A stretch of 64,000 nt of DNA from Desulfotignum sp. (lineage in GTDB: Bacteria; Desulfobacterota; Desulfobacteria; Desulfobacterales; Desulfobacteraceae), in NCBI GenBank assembly GCA_011390635.1, contig JAABSA010000007.1, positions 58,772-122,771 of the forward strand. The letters are read 5' to 3'. A program made the position numbers and the translations under genes. Positions 9,698 through 18,431 of this stretch are shown in pieces. The notes beneath the pieces are model-generated. The model did not search any database. It worked only from the letters and a program-made list of their open reading frames with translations, and was not told the DNA's origin. The stretch's first letter is position 1. Each line of letters opens with the position of its first letter.

Positions 9698-10621
9698 ATG
9701 GGTAATCAAATAAAGACCGTTTTTCTGCTGACTGCCATGACCGGGTTATTCCTGGTTCTGGGGTATATGCTTGGGGGGCAGTCCGGTATGATAATCGCTT
9801 TGATCATTGCCTTTGCAATGAATTTTATTTCTTACTGGCAGTCCCACACAATTGTGTTGAAAATGTACCGGGCCCAGCCGCTGGACCGGTCCCAGGCTCC
9901 GGGGCTGCATGATACAGTGGCCCGCCTGGCATCCAGGGCCGGCCTGCCAATGCCGAAAATTTATGTTATTCCGGAAGATGCACCCAATGCATTTGCCACA
10001 GGACGAGACCCGGAGCACGGTGTGGTGGCTGTCACCCGGGGGCTGATGCGCCTCATGGACCAGGATGAGCTGGAAGGAGTACTGGCCCATGAGCTGGGCC
10101 ATATTAAAAACCGTGACATCCTTATTTCCACCATTGTGGCTACCATGGCCGGGGCTATCATGTTTGTGGCTTCCATGGCCCGGTTTTCCGCCATTTTCGG
10201 CGGCAGGGACGGTGGCAGGGGCGGCCTGGGAATCGTGGGGGTGATCGCCATGTCCATCCTGGCACCTCTGGCTGCCATGGTGGTGCAGATGGCGGTCTCC
10301 AGATCCAGGGAATACCTGGCAGATGCTACGGCCGCAAGTATTACCGGTCATCCTGAGGGCCTGGCATCAGCCCTGTCCAAACTTGGGTCCTATACCCGTC
10401 ACAGCACGGTGGATGCCAATCCGTCCACAGCCCATATGTTCATTGTCAATCCGTTGTCCGGAAGGAAAATGGCCAGCCTTTTTTCCACCCACCCGCCTCT
10501 GGAGGACCGGATTCAACGTCTCACAGGTGCTAAAAAACCGCCTGTCGGCAGGCAGGACAGCCAAAAAGGCGGCTCCACCATGACTGAACAGAGCCGTGCG
10601 TTCTGGGATTCTTTGTCCTGA
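9698..10621 (+). CDS. htpX: HtpX-family membrane zinc metalloprotease (M48)
   Basis: The protein has 307 residues. Two N-terminal membrane helices (about 5-45) are followed by a cytoplasmic protease domain with the zinc motif HELGH at 131-135. A second hydrophobic pair lies at about 145-200. The third zinc ligand is expected at SREYLADATAA (about 205-215). Membrane-bound HtpX degrades misfolded membrane proteins. ATG at 9698 is chosen over 9686 because it has GAGGA five bases upstream. The C-terminal tail ends about 15 bases before a palindromic repeat that may serve as its transcription end. Confidence 0.92.
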   Translation: MGNQIKTVFLLTAMTGLFLVLGYMLGGQSGMIIALIIAFAMNFISYWQSHTIVLKMYRAQPLDRSQAPGLHDTVARLASRAGLPMPKIYVIPEDAPNAFATGRDPEHGVVAVTRGLMRLMDQDELEGVLAHELGHIKNRDILISTIVATMAGAIMFVASMARFSAIFGGRDGGRGGLGIVGVIAMSILAPLAAMVVQMAVSRSREYLADATAASITGHPEGLASALSKLGSYTRHSTVDANPSTAHMFIVNPLSGRKMASLFSTHPPLEDRIQRLTGAKKPPVGRQDSQKGGSTMTEQSRAFWDSLS

Positions 10622-10635
10622 TCTCGACCAGTGAT

Positions 10636-10661
10636 GGGGTCAGAAGTTAACTTCTGACCCC
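10636..10661. repeat. Perfect 26-base REP-like palindrome, copy 1
   Basis: The half-site GGGGTCAGAAGTT is followed directly by its exact reverse complement. The same core occurs at 12717-12813 (as the ends of a larger element) and at 15063-15087. It lies just after htpX and before a degraded gene. Such family repeats resemble the palindromes mobilised by REP-associated (IS200-like) transposases, but no transposase is present in the window. It may also form a hairpin in mRNA. Confidence 0.75.
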
Positions 10662-10669
10662 CATTTTGC

Positions 10670-11083
10670 CTAATGAGCGGCATTGTCCAGCAGGCTGCGT
10701 ACCATATCTGCCATTTCAGTTTTATCCACCGGATTCATGAGAAATCCTTTTATACCGATGTTTTCGGCTATATCCCTGCTTATCTGTTCACTGAAGCCGG
10801 TACAGATAATAATCGGAAGTTCCGGGTGTATGGCAAGCAACTTATTTTCAACAGCATGGAAAGCGCTGGTGATCAGTTTTATGGCAATCTGGTGCAGCTG
10901 GGAAGGGTCTGCCGTCACCTGTCCGCAATCCGGTTGAAGGCAATGGCTGATGGTGATATTGGCCGGGATTGTTGCCCGGCTCAGCTGAATGACCTCTATG
11001 ATAATTTTTTGAACGTGTACCGGTATCTGTAATGGCTTGACTATTGCGGTACCACAATTTATGGTAATGAAATTTGAAACCAA
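10670..11083 (-). pseudogene. Relic of a hybrid sensor histidine kinase/response regulator
   Basis: The 137-residue frame begins inside a histidine kinase ATPase domain, with DPSQLHQIAIKLITSAFHAV resembling an N-box in which key Asn residues are changed. It then jumps straight to a receiver-like end (HPELPIIICTGFS, FLMNPVDKTEMADMVRSLL). The G-boxes of the ATPase domain, the first half of the receiver and all sensor domains are missing. In the receiver tail the usual KP Lys reads NP. I read this as an internally deleted, decaying gene rather than a functional small protein. It runs against htpX and the potassium channel gene, and a REP-like palindrome flanks its 3' end. Confidence 0.65.
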
Positions 11084-11113
11084 CAGGCATCATCGACGGC
11101 ATGGAGGATGTGA

Positions 11114-12169
11114 ATGAATCTGCTGAAGAAAGCCAAGGGATTCCGGTTGCAGATGCGCACGGAATATCCGTTTGGCTGGTCCATTGTCATGGGCAGTATT
11201 TTTATTTTTCTGGTGATCCTGTTCGGTACATCCGGTTACATGGCACTGGAAGGATGGAGTTTCATAGAAAGTGTGTACATGGTGATCATCACACTTTCCA
11301 CAGTGGGATTCATGGAGGTGCGGCCGTTGTCCGACATCTCACGGGTCATGACCATGCTGGTGATTTTCGGGGGGGTTGGTGCTTTTTTCTATCTGGGGGG
11401 ATCTCTGGCCCAGATGCTTGTGGAGGGGAAATTTCAACATATTCTTGGGAGGCGCAGGGTGCAGAAAATCATTGATGAACTTTCCGGCCATTACATTGTC
11501 TGCGGATACGGCAGAATTGGCAGGGTGGTGGCGCAGGGAATCAAAAAAGAGGGGTTTGATGTGGTGGTGATTGAAAAGAAACCGGCAGCCCTGGAAGAGC
11601 TGGCACGGCAGAAAATGCTGTTTATTGCCGGAGATGCCACAGCAGATGATATTCTGCTCTCCGCTGGTCTAAAGGAAGCCAAATGCCTGATAACGGCCCT
11701 GGCAGAGGATGCTGCCAACGTGTTTGTCACCCTGACCTCCCGGCAGCTGAATCCGGATATCACCATTGTGGCCCGCACCGACACTGAATCCCATGTGGGC
11801 AGGTTGAAGCAGGCCGGGGCGGAGCGGGTTTTCATGCCCTACAATATCGGGGGGCTGCGCCTGGTCCAGAGTGTTTTGAGACCCACGGCAACCAGCCTGA
11901 TGGATCTGGCCATACGGGGGGATATCAACCTGCAGATGGAGGAACTGCCGGTTTCCGCCAATTCCGAGCTGGTGGGAAAACTGGTGAAGGATTCCGGGAT
12001 ACGCTCCCGCTTTGATATTCTGGTGGTGAGCATTAAAAAAGCATCAGGCGACATGGTGTTCAACCCGGGGCCTGAAACGGTCATTGCGGCCGGGGACCTG
12101 CTCATTGCTTTGGGAAAGCCTCAGAATCTGCAGAAACTGCAGAAGGTATCGGATCCGGAAGCCTGCTGA
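11114..12169 (+). CDS. Two-helix potassium channel with RCK (TrkA-N/TrkA-C) domains
   Basis: The protein has 351 residues. Two membrane helices (about 22-45 and 77-100) flank a pore loop whose filter reads TVGFMEV at 63-69 instead of the classical TVGYGD. A cytoplasmic RCK domain follows with a nucleotide-binding motif YGRIGR and a GDAT segment (about 115-235), then a TrkA-C domain (about 260-345). The plan matches MthK-type gated channels. Cation selectivity with this filter is not certain; related bacterial proteins often carry TVGF variants. It is preceded by GGAGGATGTGA, and converges with the DUF3124 gene. Confidence 0.85.
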   Translation: MNLLKKAKGFRLQMRTEYPFGWSIVMGSIFIFLVILFGTSGYMALEGWSFIESVYMVIITLSTVGFMEVRPLSDISRVMTMLVIFGGVGAFFYLGGSLAQMLVEGKFQHILGRRRVQKIIDELSGHYIVCGYGRIGRVVAQGIKKEGFDVVVIEKKPAALEELARQKMLFIAGDATADDILLSAGLKEAKCLITALAEDAANVFVTLTSRQLNPDITIVARTDTESHVGRLKQAGAERVFMPYNIGGLRLVQSVLRPTATSLMDLAIRGDINLQMEELPVSANSELVGKLVKDSGIRSRFDILVVSIKKASGDMVFNPGPETVIAAGDLLIALGKPQNLQKLQKVSDPEAC

Positions 12170-12193
12170 CAGACAAAAGATCCGCAGATCGTT

Positions 12194-12679
12194 TTATTTT
12201 TCCTTGACCACCTGCCCCCGTGACGTAAAAGAGATGCCCTGCTGGGTTTTGGCACCGATCATGACGGTTTCTATGATGGGCGGTGATACCGGCTTTTCTG
12301 ATTCCCATTCCACCAGAAAACTGGCACCTGAGCCGCCTGCCTTGTCTGATTCATGGACAATAAACCGGGTGGCAGACATTTTTTCCAGTGCTACAGGGGT
12401 GTTGATGTATTCCTCCAGTAGTTTTCCCTGGGAATTGTAATAGGTGACTTTCTTCACCACCATTGGGTTGTTCATGTCTGTATTACGGATACTGAGGGTT
12501 ACAGCAAGCAGAAACGGCCGTTCCCGGTCTCCGATGTAAATATGAGAGTATACCGGAACATAGACAACCTGGCCTTTGGACAGAAAGATCATTGTTCGGT
12601 CATCAGCACCGGAAGTTCCCATTGCTGCAAAAAAAACGAAAATAAACAGACAGATGAAAAATTTTTTGCGTGAATCCAT
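12194..12679 (-). CDS. Exported DUF3124 protein
   Basis: The protein has 161 residues. An N-terminal signal peptide is visible (basic DSRKK, hydrophobic core, then a cleavage-like GTSGA region at about residue 24). The mature part matches the DUF3124 pattern: GQVVYVPVYSHIYIGDRER, LSIRNTD, ATRFIVHESD and GGSGASFLVEW. The family's function is unknown; location in the periplasm is expected. ATG at 12679 has AGGA seven bases upstream and is preferred over a TTG at 12685. It sits tail to tail with the K+ channel gene, 24 bases apart. Confidence 0.8.
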   Translation of the reverse strand: MDSRKKFFICLFIFVFFAAMGTSGADDRTMIFLSKGQVVYVPVYSHIYIGDRERPFLLAVTLSIRNTDMNNPMVVKKVTYYNSQGKLLEEYINTPVALEKMSATRFIVHESDKAGGSGASFLVEWESEKPVSPPIIETVMIGAKTQQGISFTSRGQVVKEK

Positions 12680-12997
12680 AGCCAATCCTTTTTTTACATA
12701 TTGGTAACTGATGGGAGTCAGAAGTTACCTTTTTTAGGTATTGTTCTGCGGGCCTGACCTGCTTTTGTCTTGTGCGTTGTAACATCAAAAAGGTAGAAAA
12801 GGTAACTTCTGACCCCTATTTGAGTAATATTGCACCTGCTCAGGTTGTTGTCAACATGGCTGTAATGGAAGTGGTATGCGAACGCCATGATATTTGCGTT
12901 GACAGGGGAACCGTATATAGTGCATTTTGGTTTAAGGATCTGGGAATGCCTTTTGTATGGTACTTCAGCAGGTTGTTTTTGATACAGGGGGGCATAA
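12680..12997. other. Intergenic region with an inverted-repeat element
   Basis: About 318 bases lie between the divergent DUF3124 and nfo genes. The left third is occupied by the repeat element described separately. The remainder (12818-12997) has no open frame that looks coding. A TTGACA at 12899-12904 has no well-spaced -10 box. The nfo start at 12998 is preceded by GGGGGGCATAA, a weak ribosome-binding site. Confidence 0.5.
12713..12817. repeat. MITE-like element with 17-base perfect inverted ends, REP family copy 2
   Basis: The arm GTCAGAAGTTACCTTTT at 12717-12733 is repeated exactly in reverse complement at 12797-12813, separated by 63 bases. The arms contain the same GTCAGAAGTTA core as the palindromes at 10636 and 15063. 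The interior has no coding potential. The unit of about 100 bases looks like a non-autonomous repeat or a paired REP unit. It lies upstream of the DUF3124 gene and could affect its promoter. No target duplication is evident by eye. Confidence 0.7.
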
Positions 12998-13840
12998 ATG
13001 AAATTCATCGGGGCACATGTCAGTATCAGCGGTGGTGCGGAAAACGCACCGGAAAATGCAGAAAAAATAGGTGCCAGGGCCTTTGCCATGTTCACCAGAA
13101 ATCAGCGGCGCTGGAAGTCTCCTCCCCTGTCTGCCCAGACCATCACCCGGTTCAAAAAACGGTGCAACCATGCCGGCTTTGATCCAAAATATATCCTTCC
13201 CCATGACAGCTACCTGATAAACCTCGGACACCCGGAACAGGAAGGCCTGGAAAAATCACGGGATGCTTTTTTTGATGAGATGCAGCGCTGTGAACAGTTG
13301 GGGCTGCAATATCTGAATTTTCATCCGGGCAGCCATCTGAACAAACTGGCACCTGAACAATGCCTGGACCGCATCGCCCAATCCATTGACCTGGCCCTGG
13401 AGCAGACAACCGGGGTTGCGGCTGTCATCGAAAACACCGCCGGCCAGGGCACCAATCTGGGGTACCGGTTCGAGCATCTGGCCAGAATCATTGCACAGGT
13501 TACAGACAGCTCCCGGGTCGGGGTCTGCCTGGATACCTGCCACCTGCACGGAGCTGGTTATGATATCATGACCAAAAGCGCGTGTGAAAAAACCATGGCG
13601 GAATTTGACAGGGTCGTGGGCATCGGTTTTCTCAAAGCCATGCACCTGAATGATTCCAAAAAGGATTTCGGAAGCCGGGTGGACCGGCATGAGAGCATCG
13701 GTAAAGGAGTGCTGGGCATGGCACCCTTTGACTTCATCATGAACGATGCCCGGTTTGACGACATGCCCCTGGTGCTGGAGACACCGGATGATACACTGTG
13801 GGAAAAAGAGATCCGCCTGCTGTATGATCTGATCCGGTAA
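12998..13840 (+). CDS. nfo: Endonuclease IV (AP endonuclease)
   Basis: The protein has 280 residues, close to the usual 285. It cuts DNA 5' to abasic sites in base excision repair and uses a trinuclear zinc centre. Family signatures are present: GAHVSISGG at the N-terminus, [36 protein letters not shown] and the C-terminal VLETP. All zinc ligand motifs look intact. It appears to be transcribed with or just ahead of asd, from which it is separated by about 109 bases without an obvious terminator. Confidence 0.95.
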   Translation: MKFIGAHVSISGGAENAPENAEKIGARAFAMFTRNQRRWKSPPLSAQTITRFKKRCNHAGFDPKYILPHDSYLINLGHPEQEGLEKSRDAFFDEMQRCEQLGLQYLNFHPGSHLNKLAPEQCLDRIAQSIDLALEQTTGVAAVIENTAGQGTNLGYRFEHLARIIAQVTDSSRVGVCLDTCHLHGAGYDIMTKSACEKTMAEFDRVVGIGFLKAMHLNDSKKDFGSRVDRHESIGKGVLGMAPFDFIMNDARFDDMPLVLETPDDTLWEKEIRLLYDLIR

Positions 13841-13949
13841 AAAGGGCGCATCCGGCATTTTTTACAAATGTGTGAAATTTGGTCTGGCATCCGGTCAGGA
13901 AAATCAGTATAAAAAAAGTATTTCAACTTTTTTGCAAAGGGACAGTAAA

Positions 13950-15056
13950 ATGAAAAAAACAGGTATTGTCGGCTGGCGGGGTATGGTGGGTTCCGTGCTC
14001 ATGGAACGGATGATGGCGGAAAATGATTTTGCAAAGATCACCCCGGTTTTTTTCACCACCTCCCAGGCCGGCCAGAAAGCCCCGGATGTGGGAAAGGATG
14101 TCCCGGATCTGATTGATGCCCATGATATTGACACCCTCATGGAAATGGATATCATCATTTCCTGCCAGGGCGGATTCTATACAGAAGCGGTACGGCCGAA
14201 GCTGGCGGATAACGGCTGGAAAGGCTTTTGGATAGATGCCGCATCCACCCTGCGGATGGACGATGACAGCATTATTGTCCTGGATCCGGTCAACCGCCAT
14301 GTCATAGAAAAAGCACTGTCCAGCGGCATCAAAAACTATATCGGCGGCAACTGCACGGTTTCTCTGATGCTCATGGCTTTGGGCGGGCTGTTTGCCCATG
14401 ACGTGGTGGAATGGCTCACCTCCATGACCTATCAGGCTGCCTCCGGTGCCGGGGCACAGAACATGACCGAACTGGTGGCCCAGATGCGGGCCATCGGAGA
14501 TGCAGCCGCCCCCATTCTGGACAATCCGGCATCCGCCATCCTGGATCTGGACACAAAGGTCACAGACACCCTGCGGGGCAGTGAATTTCCCACTGCCAGC
14601 TGGGGGGTGCCCCTGGGGGCCAGCCTGATTCCCTGGATCGATAAGGCCATGGAAAACGGCCAGACCAGAGAAGAGTGGAAAGGGCTGGTGGAAACAAACA
14701 AGATCCTGGGCCGGTCCGACAACCTTGTACCCATTGACGGCCAGTGCGTGCGCATCGGGGCCATGCGCTGCCACAGCCAGGCATTCACCATTAAGCTCAA
14801 ACAGGACGTACCCCTGGCGGACATCAACGCCATGCTGGCCTCCAACAATGAGTGGGTCACCGTTGTTCCCAATACCAGAGAGCAGACCGTCACCGACCTG
14901 ACACCGGCAGCGGTCACCGGCACCCTTACCGTGCCCGTGGGCCGGATCCGCAAGATGATCCTGGGCGGAGAATACCTCACCGCCTTTTCCGTGGGAGACC
15001 AGCTGCTCTGGGGCGCGGCTGAACCCCTGCGCCGCATCCTCAATATCATCTTATAA
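13950..15056 (+). CDS. asd: Aspartate-semialdehyde dehydrogenase
   Basis: The enzyme reduces aspartyl phosphate to aspartate semialdehyde with NADPH, the branch point to lysine, methionine and threonine. The protein has 368 residues, nearly identical in length to the E. coli enzyme. The N-terminal NADP motif is [11 protein letters not shown]. The catalytic Cys lies at position 135 in GGNCTVSLM. The start at 13950 has AAAGGGA about 9 bases upstream, whereas the longer frame from 13872 has no ribosome-binding site and an unlikely extension. A REP-like palindrome begins 7 bases after the stop. Confidence 0.95.
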   Translation: MKKTGIVGWRGMVGSVLMERMMAENDFAKITPVFFTTSQAGQKAPDVGKDVPDLIDAHDIDTLMEMDIIISCQGGFYTEAVRPKLADNGWKGFWIDAASTLRMDDDSIIVLDPVNRHVIEKALSSGIKNYIGGNCTVSLMLMALGGLFAHDVVEWLTSMTYQAASGAGAQNMTELVAQMRAIGDAAAPILDNPASAILDLDTKVTDTLRGSEFPTASWGVPLGASLIPWIDKAMENGQTREEWKGLVETNKILGRSDNLVPIDGQCVRIGAMRCHSQAFTIKLKQDVPLADINAMLASNNEWVTVVPNTREQTVTDLTPAAVTGTLTVPVGRIRKMILGGEYLTAFSVGDQLLWGAAEPLRRILNIIL

Positions 15057-15062
15057 ATGAGT

Positions 15063-15087
15063 GGGGTCAGAAGGTAACTTCTGACCC
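15063..15087. repeat. REP-like palindrome, copy 3
   Basis: Arms GGGTCAGAAG and CTTCTGACCC (15064-15073 and 15078-15087) surround GTAA. It is an imperfect copy of the 10636 palindrome. It occupies almost the whole gap between asd and the trkH-like gene, ending just before the GAGG ribosome-binding site of the latter. It could act as a hairpin that separates expression of the two genes. Confidence 0.7.
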
Positions 15088-15097
15088 TTGAGGCAAC

Positions 15098-17110
15098 ATG
15101 AAATCACGCGCATCCATGCCGCGGATCGGCATAGAGGGTTTTTTGCTGGCTGTAGCGCCTTTGCCGCTGCTCTTTTTGTCTGCAAAAACCAATGATAGTG
15201 GCGGCCTGCCCCTTTGGCAGCTGACAATTGCCGCGGCAGCCGCTGTTTTTCTGTTTTTATGTGCCCTGACACTGTTCCGCAGCCCCCGTGCCGGCAAACT
15301 GCTGGGATTTGCAGCGGCTGCCGGCACCTATGGTGCGGCATTCCCCCATATCATGGCCAGCCCGTTTTTCGCATTGTCCGGCACGGTTGTGCTGATCAGT
15401 ATCCTGTTTATGCTGTTTGATTTTCATGTTTACGGGCATGCTGCCCGGAAAACCGATCATACGGACCGGTGCCTTGAGCGGGCACGTTGGGGATCACTGG
15501 CTGTCCCCCTCGTTGTTGTGCTGGATATTTTTTTTGACAGCGCATCTTTACGGGGGGGTGTATATGTCATAGCCATATCCCTGCTCATCGCGCAAATACT
15601 TGTTGTCCACTGGGCGATGGAAAAAAAGTCAGCCTGGTTTTTTTTACTGGCGGCAGCCGGCATGATATCTGCCGGCCTGGCCTTGATCTATTCAGCTGCT
15701 GAACTGATTCCAGGCATTGCCGCGGCCGTCAGTTTCACAAGCGTGATATCTCTGCCCCGCAGCAAAACCGGCATGGAGAGCCAAAAGCCATTCTGGGAAA
15801 TCTTTCTCAGCCATCCGGCCCGGGTGCTGGTGGTGACCTTTCTGGGGCTGTGTGCCATGGGAACCTTGCTGCTGCTGCTTCCGATAGCAGCACAAGACAG
15901 GGCCATCGGATTTGTTGATGCAGCCTTTACTGCGGTGAGCGCGGTCTGTGTCACCGGGTTGATCGTACTGGATACCCCCAATGATTTTACCGGATACGGC
16001 CAGTTTTTCATCCTGGTTTTGATTCAGCTGGGGGGACTGGGCATCATGGGCATCACCACCGTTGGACTGCACACCATGGGCAGGCGGCTCAGCCTTACAC
16101 ATGAACGGGTTCTGGCCTCAATGGCGGATACGAACCACAAAGACCTGGTACAATCGCTGGTTACCATCCTCAAATTTACCTTTGCTGCCGAAGGCATGGG
16201 GGCGGTTCTGCTGACCTTTATGTTTTATACAGCCGGTGATACTGGCTCCCAGGCTGTGTGGCGGGGGATTTTTACGGCCGTCTCCGCGTTCTGCAATGCC
16301 GGGTTTGCCCTCCAGAGTGACAGCCTGATGTCCTATCACGCAACACCTGTAATACTGCATATCGTGGCAGCCCTGATTATTTTCGGGGGCATGGCACCGG
16401 CAACCAGCCTGGTGATCCCGGGATGGCTGGCCGGCAGGCAGGTGCCGATCCCGGCCCGCATCGCTTTGACAGCCAGTATTGTGCTGCTTTTTCTGGGCAC
16501 GGTTTTCATCATGGCCTTTGAATGGGGGGGGCTCCTGGCCGGGATGTCAGTTTCAGATAAAATCCAGAATGCATGGTTTCAATCGGTTACCTTGCGGACA
16601 GCAGGATTCAATTCTCTGGATATTGCCGGCATCGCCCATCCCACTTTTCTGCTCATGCTTGCCTTCATGTTCATCGGCGGCAGTCCGGGAGGGACCGCAG
16701 GCGGTGTAAAAACCACCACCATCGGTATCCTTGCCATGACCTTTTTTGCCAATATAACCAACCAAAAAGAAGTGATCCTGCAGAACAGACGGATCAATGC
16801 CGTCACGATATTCCGGGCAGTTACCATTGTTGCGGCAGGTCTGCTGCTGTGGTTTGGTGTGGTGCTGATGCTGGAGGTGACCCAGCAGCATATACCGGTC
16901 AGAGACCTTATTTTTGAGGCGACCTCGGCCCTGGGCACTGTGGGCCTTTCCACCGGCGCAACCGGGCTTCTGGATGAAATCGGAAAAATTGTTGTCATCA
17001 TTGCCATGTTCTGCGGGCGTATCGGTCCTGTGACATTGTTCATGCTGCTGAGCGATGGGCAGAGACCTTCGGCAACCCGGTGCCCGGATGCAAAAATTTT
17101 CTTAACATAA
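15098..17110 (+). CDS. trkH: TrkH-family potassium uptake membrane protein with an N-terminal hydrophobic extension
   Basis: TrkH/KtrB proteins form the K+ pore of Trk systems and have four pore loops in one chain. Here these are seen as VTGL (about 285), CNAGF (about 398), TAGFN (about 500) and TVGLS (about 613). A glycine-rich GGSPGGTAGGVKT segment lies between loops three and four. The protein has 670 residues, clearly longer than the usual 450-500. The first 190 or so residues add about six hydrophobic segments before the conserved core. The ATG at 15098 has GAGG four bases upstream. It is followed 15 bases later by its RCK partner. Confidence 0.88.
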   Translation: MKSRASMPRIGIEGFLLAVAPLPLLFLSAKTNDSGGLPLWQLTIAAAAAVFLFLCALTLFRSPRAGKLLGFAAAAGTYGAAFPHIMASPFFALSGTVVLISILFMLFDFHVYGHAARKTDHTDRCLERARWGSLAVPLVVVLDIFFDSASLRGGVYVIAISLLIAQILVVHWAMEKKSAWFFLLAAAGMISAGLALIYSAAELIPGIAAAVSFTSVISLPRSKTGMESQKPFWEIFLSHPARVLVVTFLGLCAMGTLLLLLPIAAQDRAIGFVDAAFTAVSAVCVTGLIVLDTPNDFTGYGQFFILVLIQLGGLGIMGITTVGLHTMGRRLSLTHERVLASMADTNHKDLVQSLVTILKFTFAAEGMGAVLLTFMFYTAGDTGSQAVWRGIFTAVSAFCNAGFALQSDSLMSYHATPVILHIVAALIIFGGMAPATSLVIPGWLAGRQVPIPARIALTASIVLLFLGTVFIMAFEWGGLLAGMSVSDKIQNAWFQSVTLRTAGFNSLDIAGIAHPTFLLMLAFMFIGGSPGGTAGGVKTTTIGILAMTFFANITNQKEVILQNRRINAVTIFRAVTIVAAGLLLWFGVVLMLEVTQQHIPVRDLIFEATSALGTVGLSTGATGLLDEIGKIVVIIAMFCGRIGPVTLFMLLSDGQRPSATRCPDAKIFLT

Positions 17111-17125
17111 AAAAGGAACAACAAG

Positions 17126-17785
17126 ATGTCCCAGCAAATTTTGATCATCGGACTTGGCCATTTCGGAATGTCCCTTGCCCGGACCCTGTCGGAAAGAGGC
17201 GCAGAGGTACTTGCGGTGGATATCAATAAGGATCTGGTGGAGGAAGCTGCTGATTTTGTCACCGAAGCCATTGTGGTGGATGCCACGGATGAAGCGGAAC
17301 TGGCAGGACTTGAGCCGGGAAAAAGGGATTCCGCAGTGTGCGCCATCGGGGATGATTCCAAGGAAGCCTCCATTATCTGTACGGTTCTGCTCAGGCAGAT
17401 GGGGGCCCCGCTGGTCATATCCCGTGCCAATGACAAAATGCACCAGCGGATTTTGAAACTGGTGGGGGCCCACCAGATTGTCAACCCGGAACAGGAATTT
17501 GGAAAGCGGTTTGCCAACCGGCTGTTGTACCGGCATGTTATTGCAGACACCAATCTGGGGGAAGACCTGCACCTGACAGAGATCTGCATCCAGCCGTCCA
17601 TGGTGGGCAAAACCCTGGTCGACCTGGCACTGCCCAAACGCTTCGGCATCATGGTGGTGGGCATCAGAAGGGGGCCCCGGGGAAAAATTCACCAGCCTTT
17701 GCCAAAGGACCCGCTGCAAAAAGATGACAATCTCATCATTGTCTCCAGTGAAGCAGCCATTCCCAAACTGATCAAAGGGGTGTAA
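17126..17785 (+). CDS. KtrA/TrkA-type RCK regulatory subunit
   Basis: The protein has 219 residues with one RCK_N domain (nucleotide motif GLGHFG, then VDINKD and VDATDEAEL) and one RCK_C domain. This is the KtrA arrangement, not the doubled E. coli TrkA. It should bind ATP/ADP or NAD(H) and gate the TrkH-like channel encoded just upstream. A good AAGGA site lies upstream of the start. The stop is 1 base from the next start, so the three genes form one operon. Confidence 0.9.
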   Translation: MSQQILIIGLGHFGMSLARTLSERGAEVLAVDINKDLVEEAADFVTEAIVVDATDEAELAGLEPGKRDSAVCAIGDDSKEASIICTVLLRQMGAPLVISRANDKMHQRILKLVGAHQIVNPEQEFGKRFANRLLYRHVIADTNLGEDLHLTEICIQPSMVGKTLVDLALPKRFGIMVVGIRRGPRGKIHQPLPKDPLQKDDNLIIVSSEAAIPKLIKGV

Positions 17786-17786
17786 C

Positions 17787-18431
17787 ATGCGGCTTGCACA
17801 GACAGTCAGGCTGGGGGCATGGATTCTGATCGGGCTGAACCTGTTGATGGCATTCGGGTCTATCTGGGTGTTTATCCGGATGGCACCGGCCATAGAGGTG
17901 ATCATAGAACAGAATGAGCGGTCCCTGCAGGCGTGTGAGACAATGCTGGCCTCCCTGGCAGTGGCAGACAAACAGGAAGCCGATATCATGCAATTGAAAG
18001 TATCGTTTGCCGCAGCCTTGAAAAATGCCCAGAATAACATTACGGAAAAAAAAGAACCGGCAGCACTGGATGCCATTGACCAGAATTATGCTGAAGCGTT
18101 TGGCGGCAATTTTGCGGCAAAGACCCGCACCGTGGACGCTATTCTTTTGCTTGGTGAAATAAACAGGGACGCCATGGTGCGGGCCGATAAAAAAGCCCGG
18201 CAGCTGGGCAATGCCGGTGCCTGGGGCGTGGTTTTCATGGCATCGGCGGTCTTTTTGACAGGAATGCTGTTCTTACGCGCCCTGAAAAAAAACCTGGTCA
18301 TGCCCCTGGAAGAGATCGATGCGGTATTAACGGCGCATCAAAGCGGTGATACCATGAGACGATGTTCCGGCACCCGTCTGCCAAAGGATATCAGGCAGAT
18401 ATTCAACAATGTGAATGCATTTCTTGATTAA
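17787..18431 (+). CDS. Two-helix membrane protein with helical sensor-like domain and HAMP-like tail
   Basis: I do not recognise a named family. The 214-residue protein has a membrane helix at about 8-30 and an extracytoplasmic helical region of about 110 residues rich in Glu, Lys and Ala. This resembles the four-helix bundle of chemoreceptors. A second helix lies at about 145-167, followed by a short cytoplasmic piece (NLVMPLEEIDAVLTAHQSGD) that resembles the start of a HAMP domain. There is no output domain. It lies 1 base after the RCK gene, so it probably belongs to the K+ uptake operon, perhaps as an accessory or a truncated receptor. The stop overlaps the converging MFS gene by 4 bases. 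Confidence 0.6.
   Translation: MRLAQTVRLGAWILIGLNLLMAFGSIWVFIRMAPAIEVIIEQNERSLQACETMLASLAVADKQEADIMQLKVSFAAALKNAQNNITEKKEPAALDAIDQNYAEAFGGNFAAKTRTVDAILLLGEINRDAMVRADKKARQLGNAGAWGVVFMASAVFLTGMLFLRALKKNLVMPLEEIDAVLTAHQSGDTMRRCSGTRLPKDIRQIFNNVNAFLD

Noticed and set aside
12899..12930. TTGACA as a sigma-70 promoter for nfo
   Set aside because: No acceptable -10 box lies at 16-18 bases; the nearby TATAGT is only 11 bases away.
16579..17664. 361-codon open frame antisense to trkH and the RCK gene
   Set aside because: It is Ser, Arg and Thr rich, spans two real genes and their junction, and has no family features.
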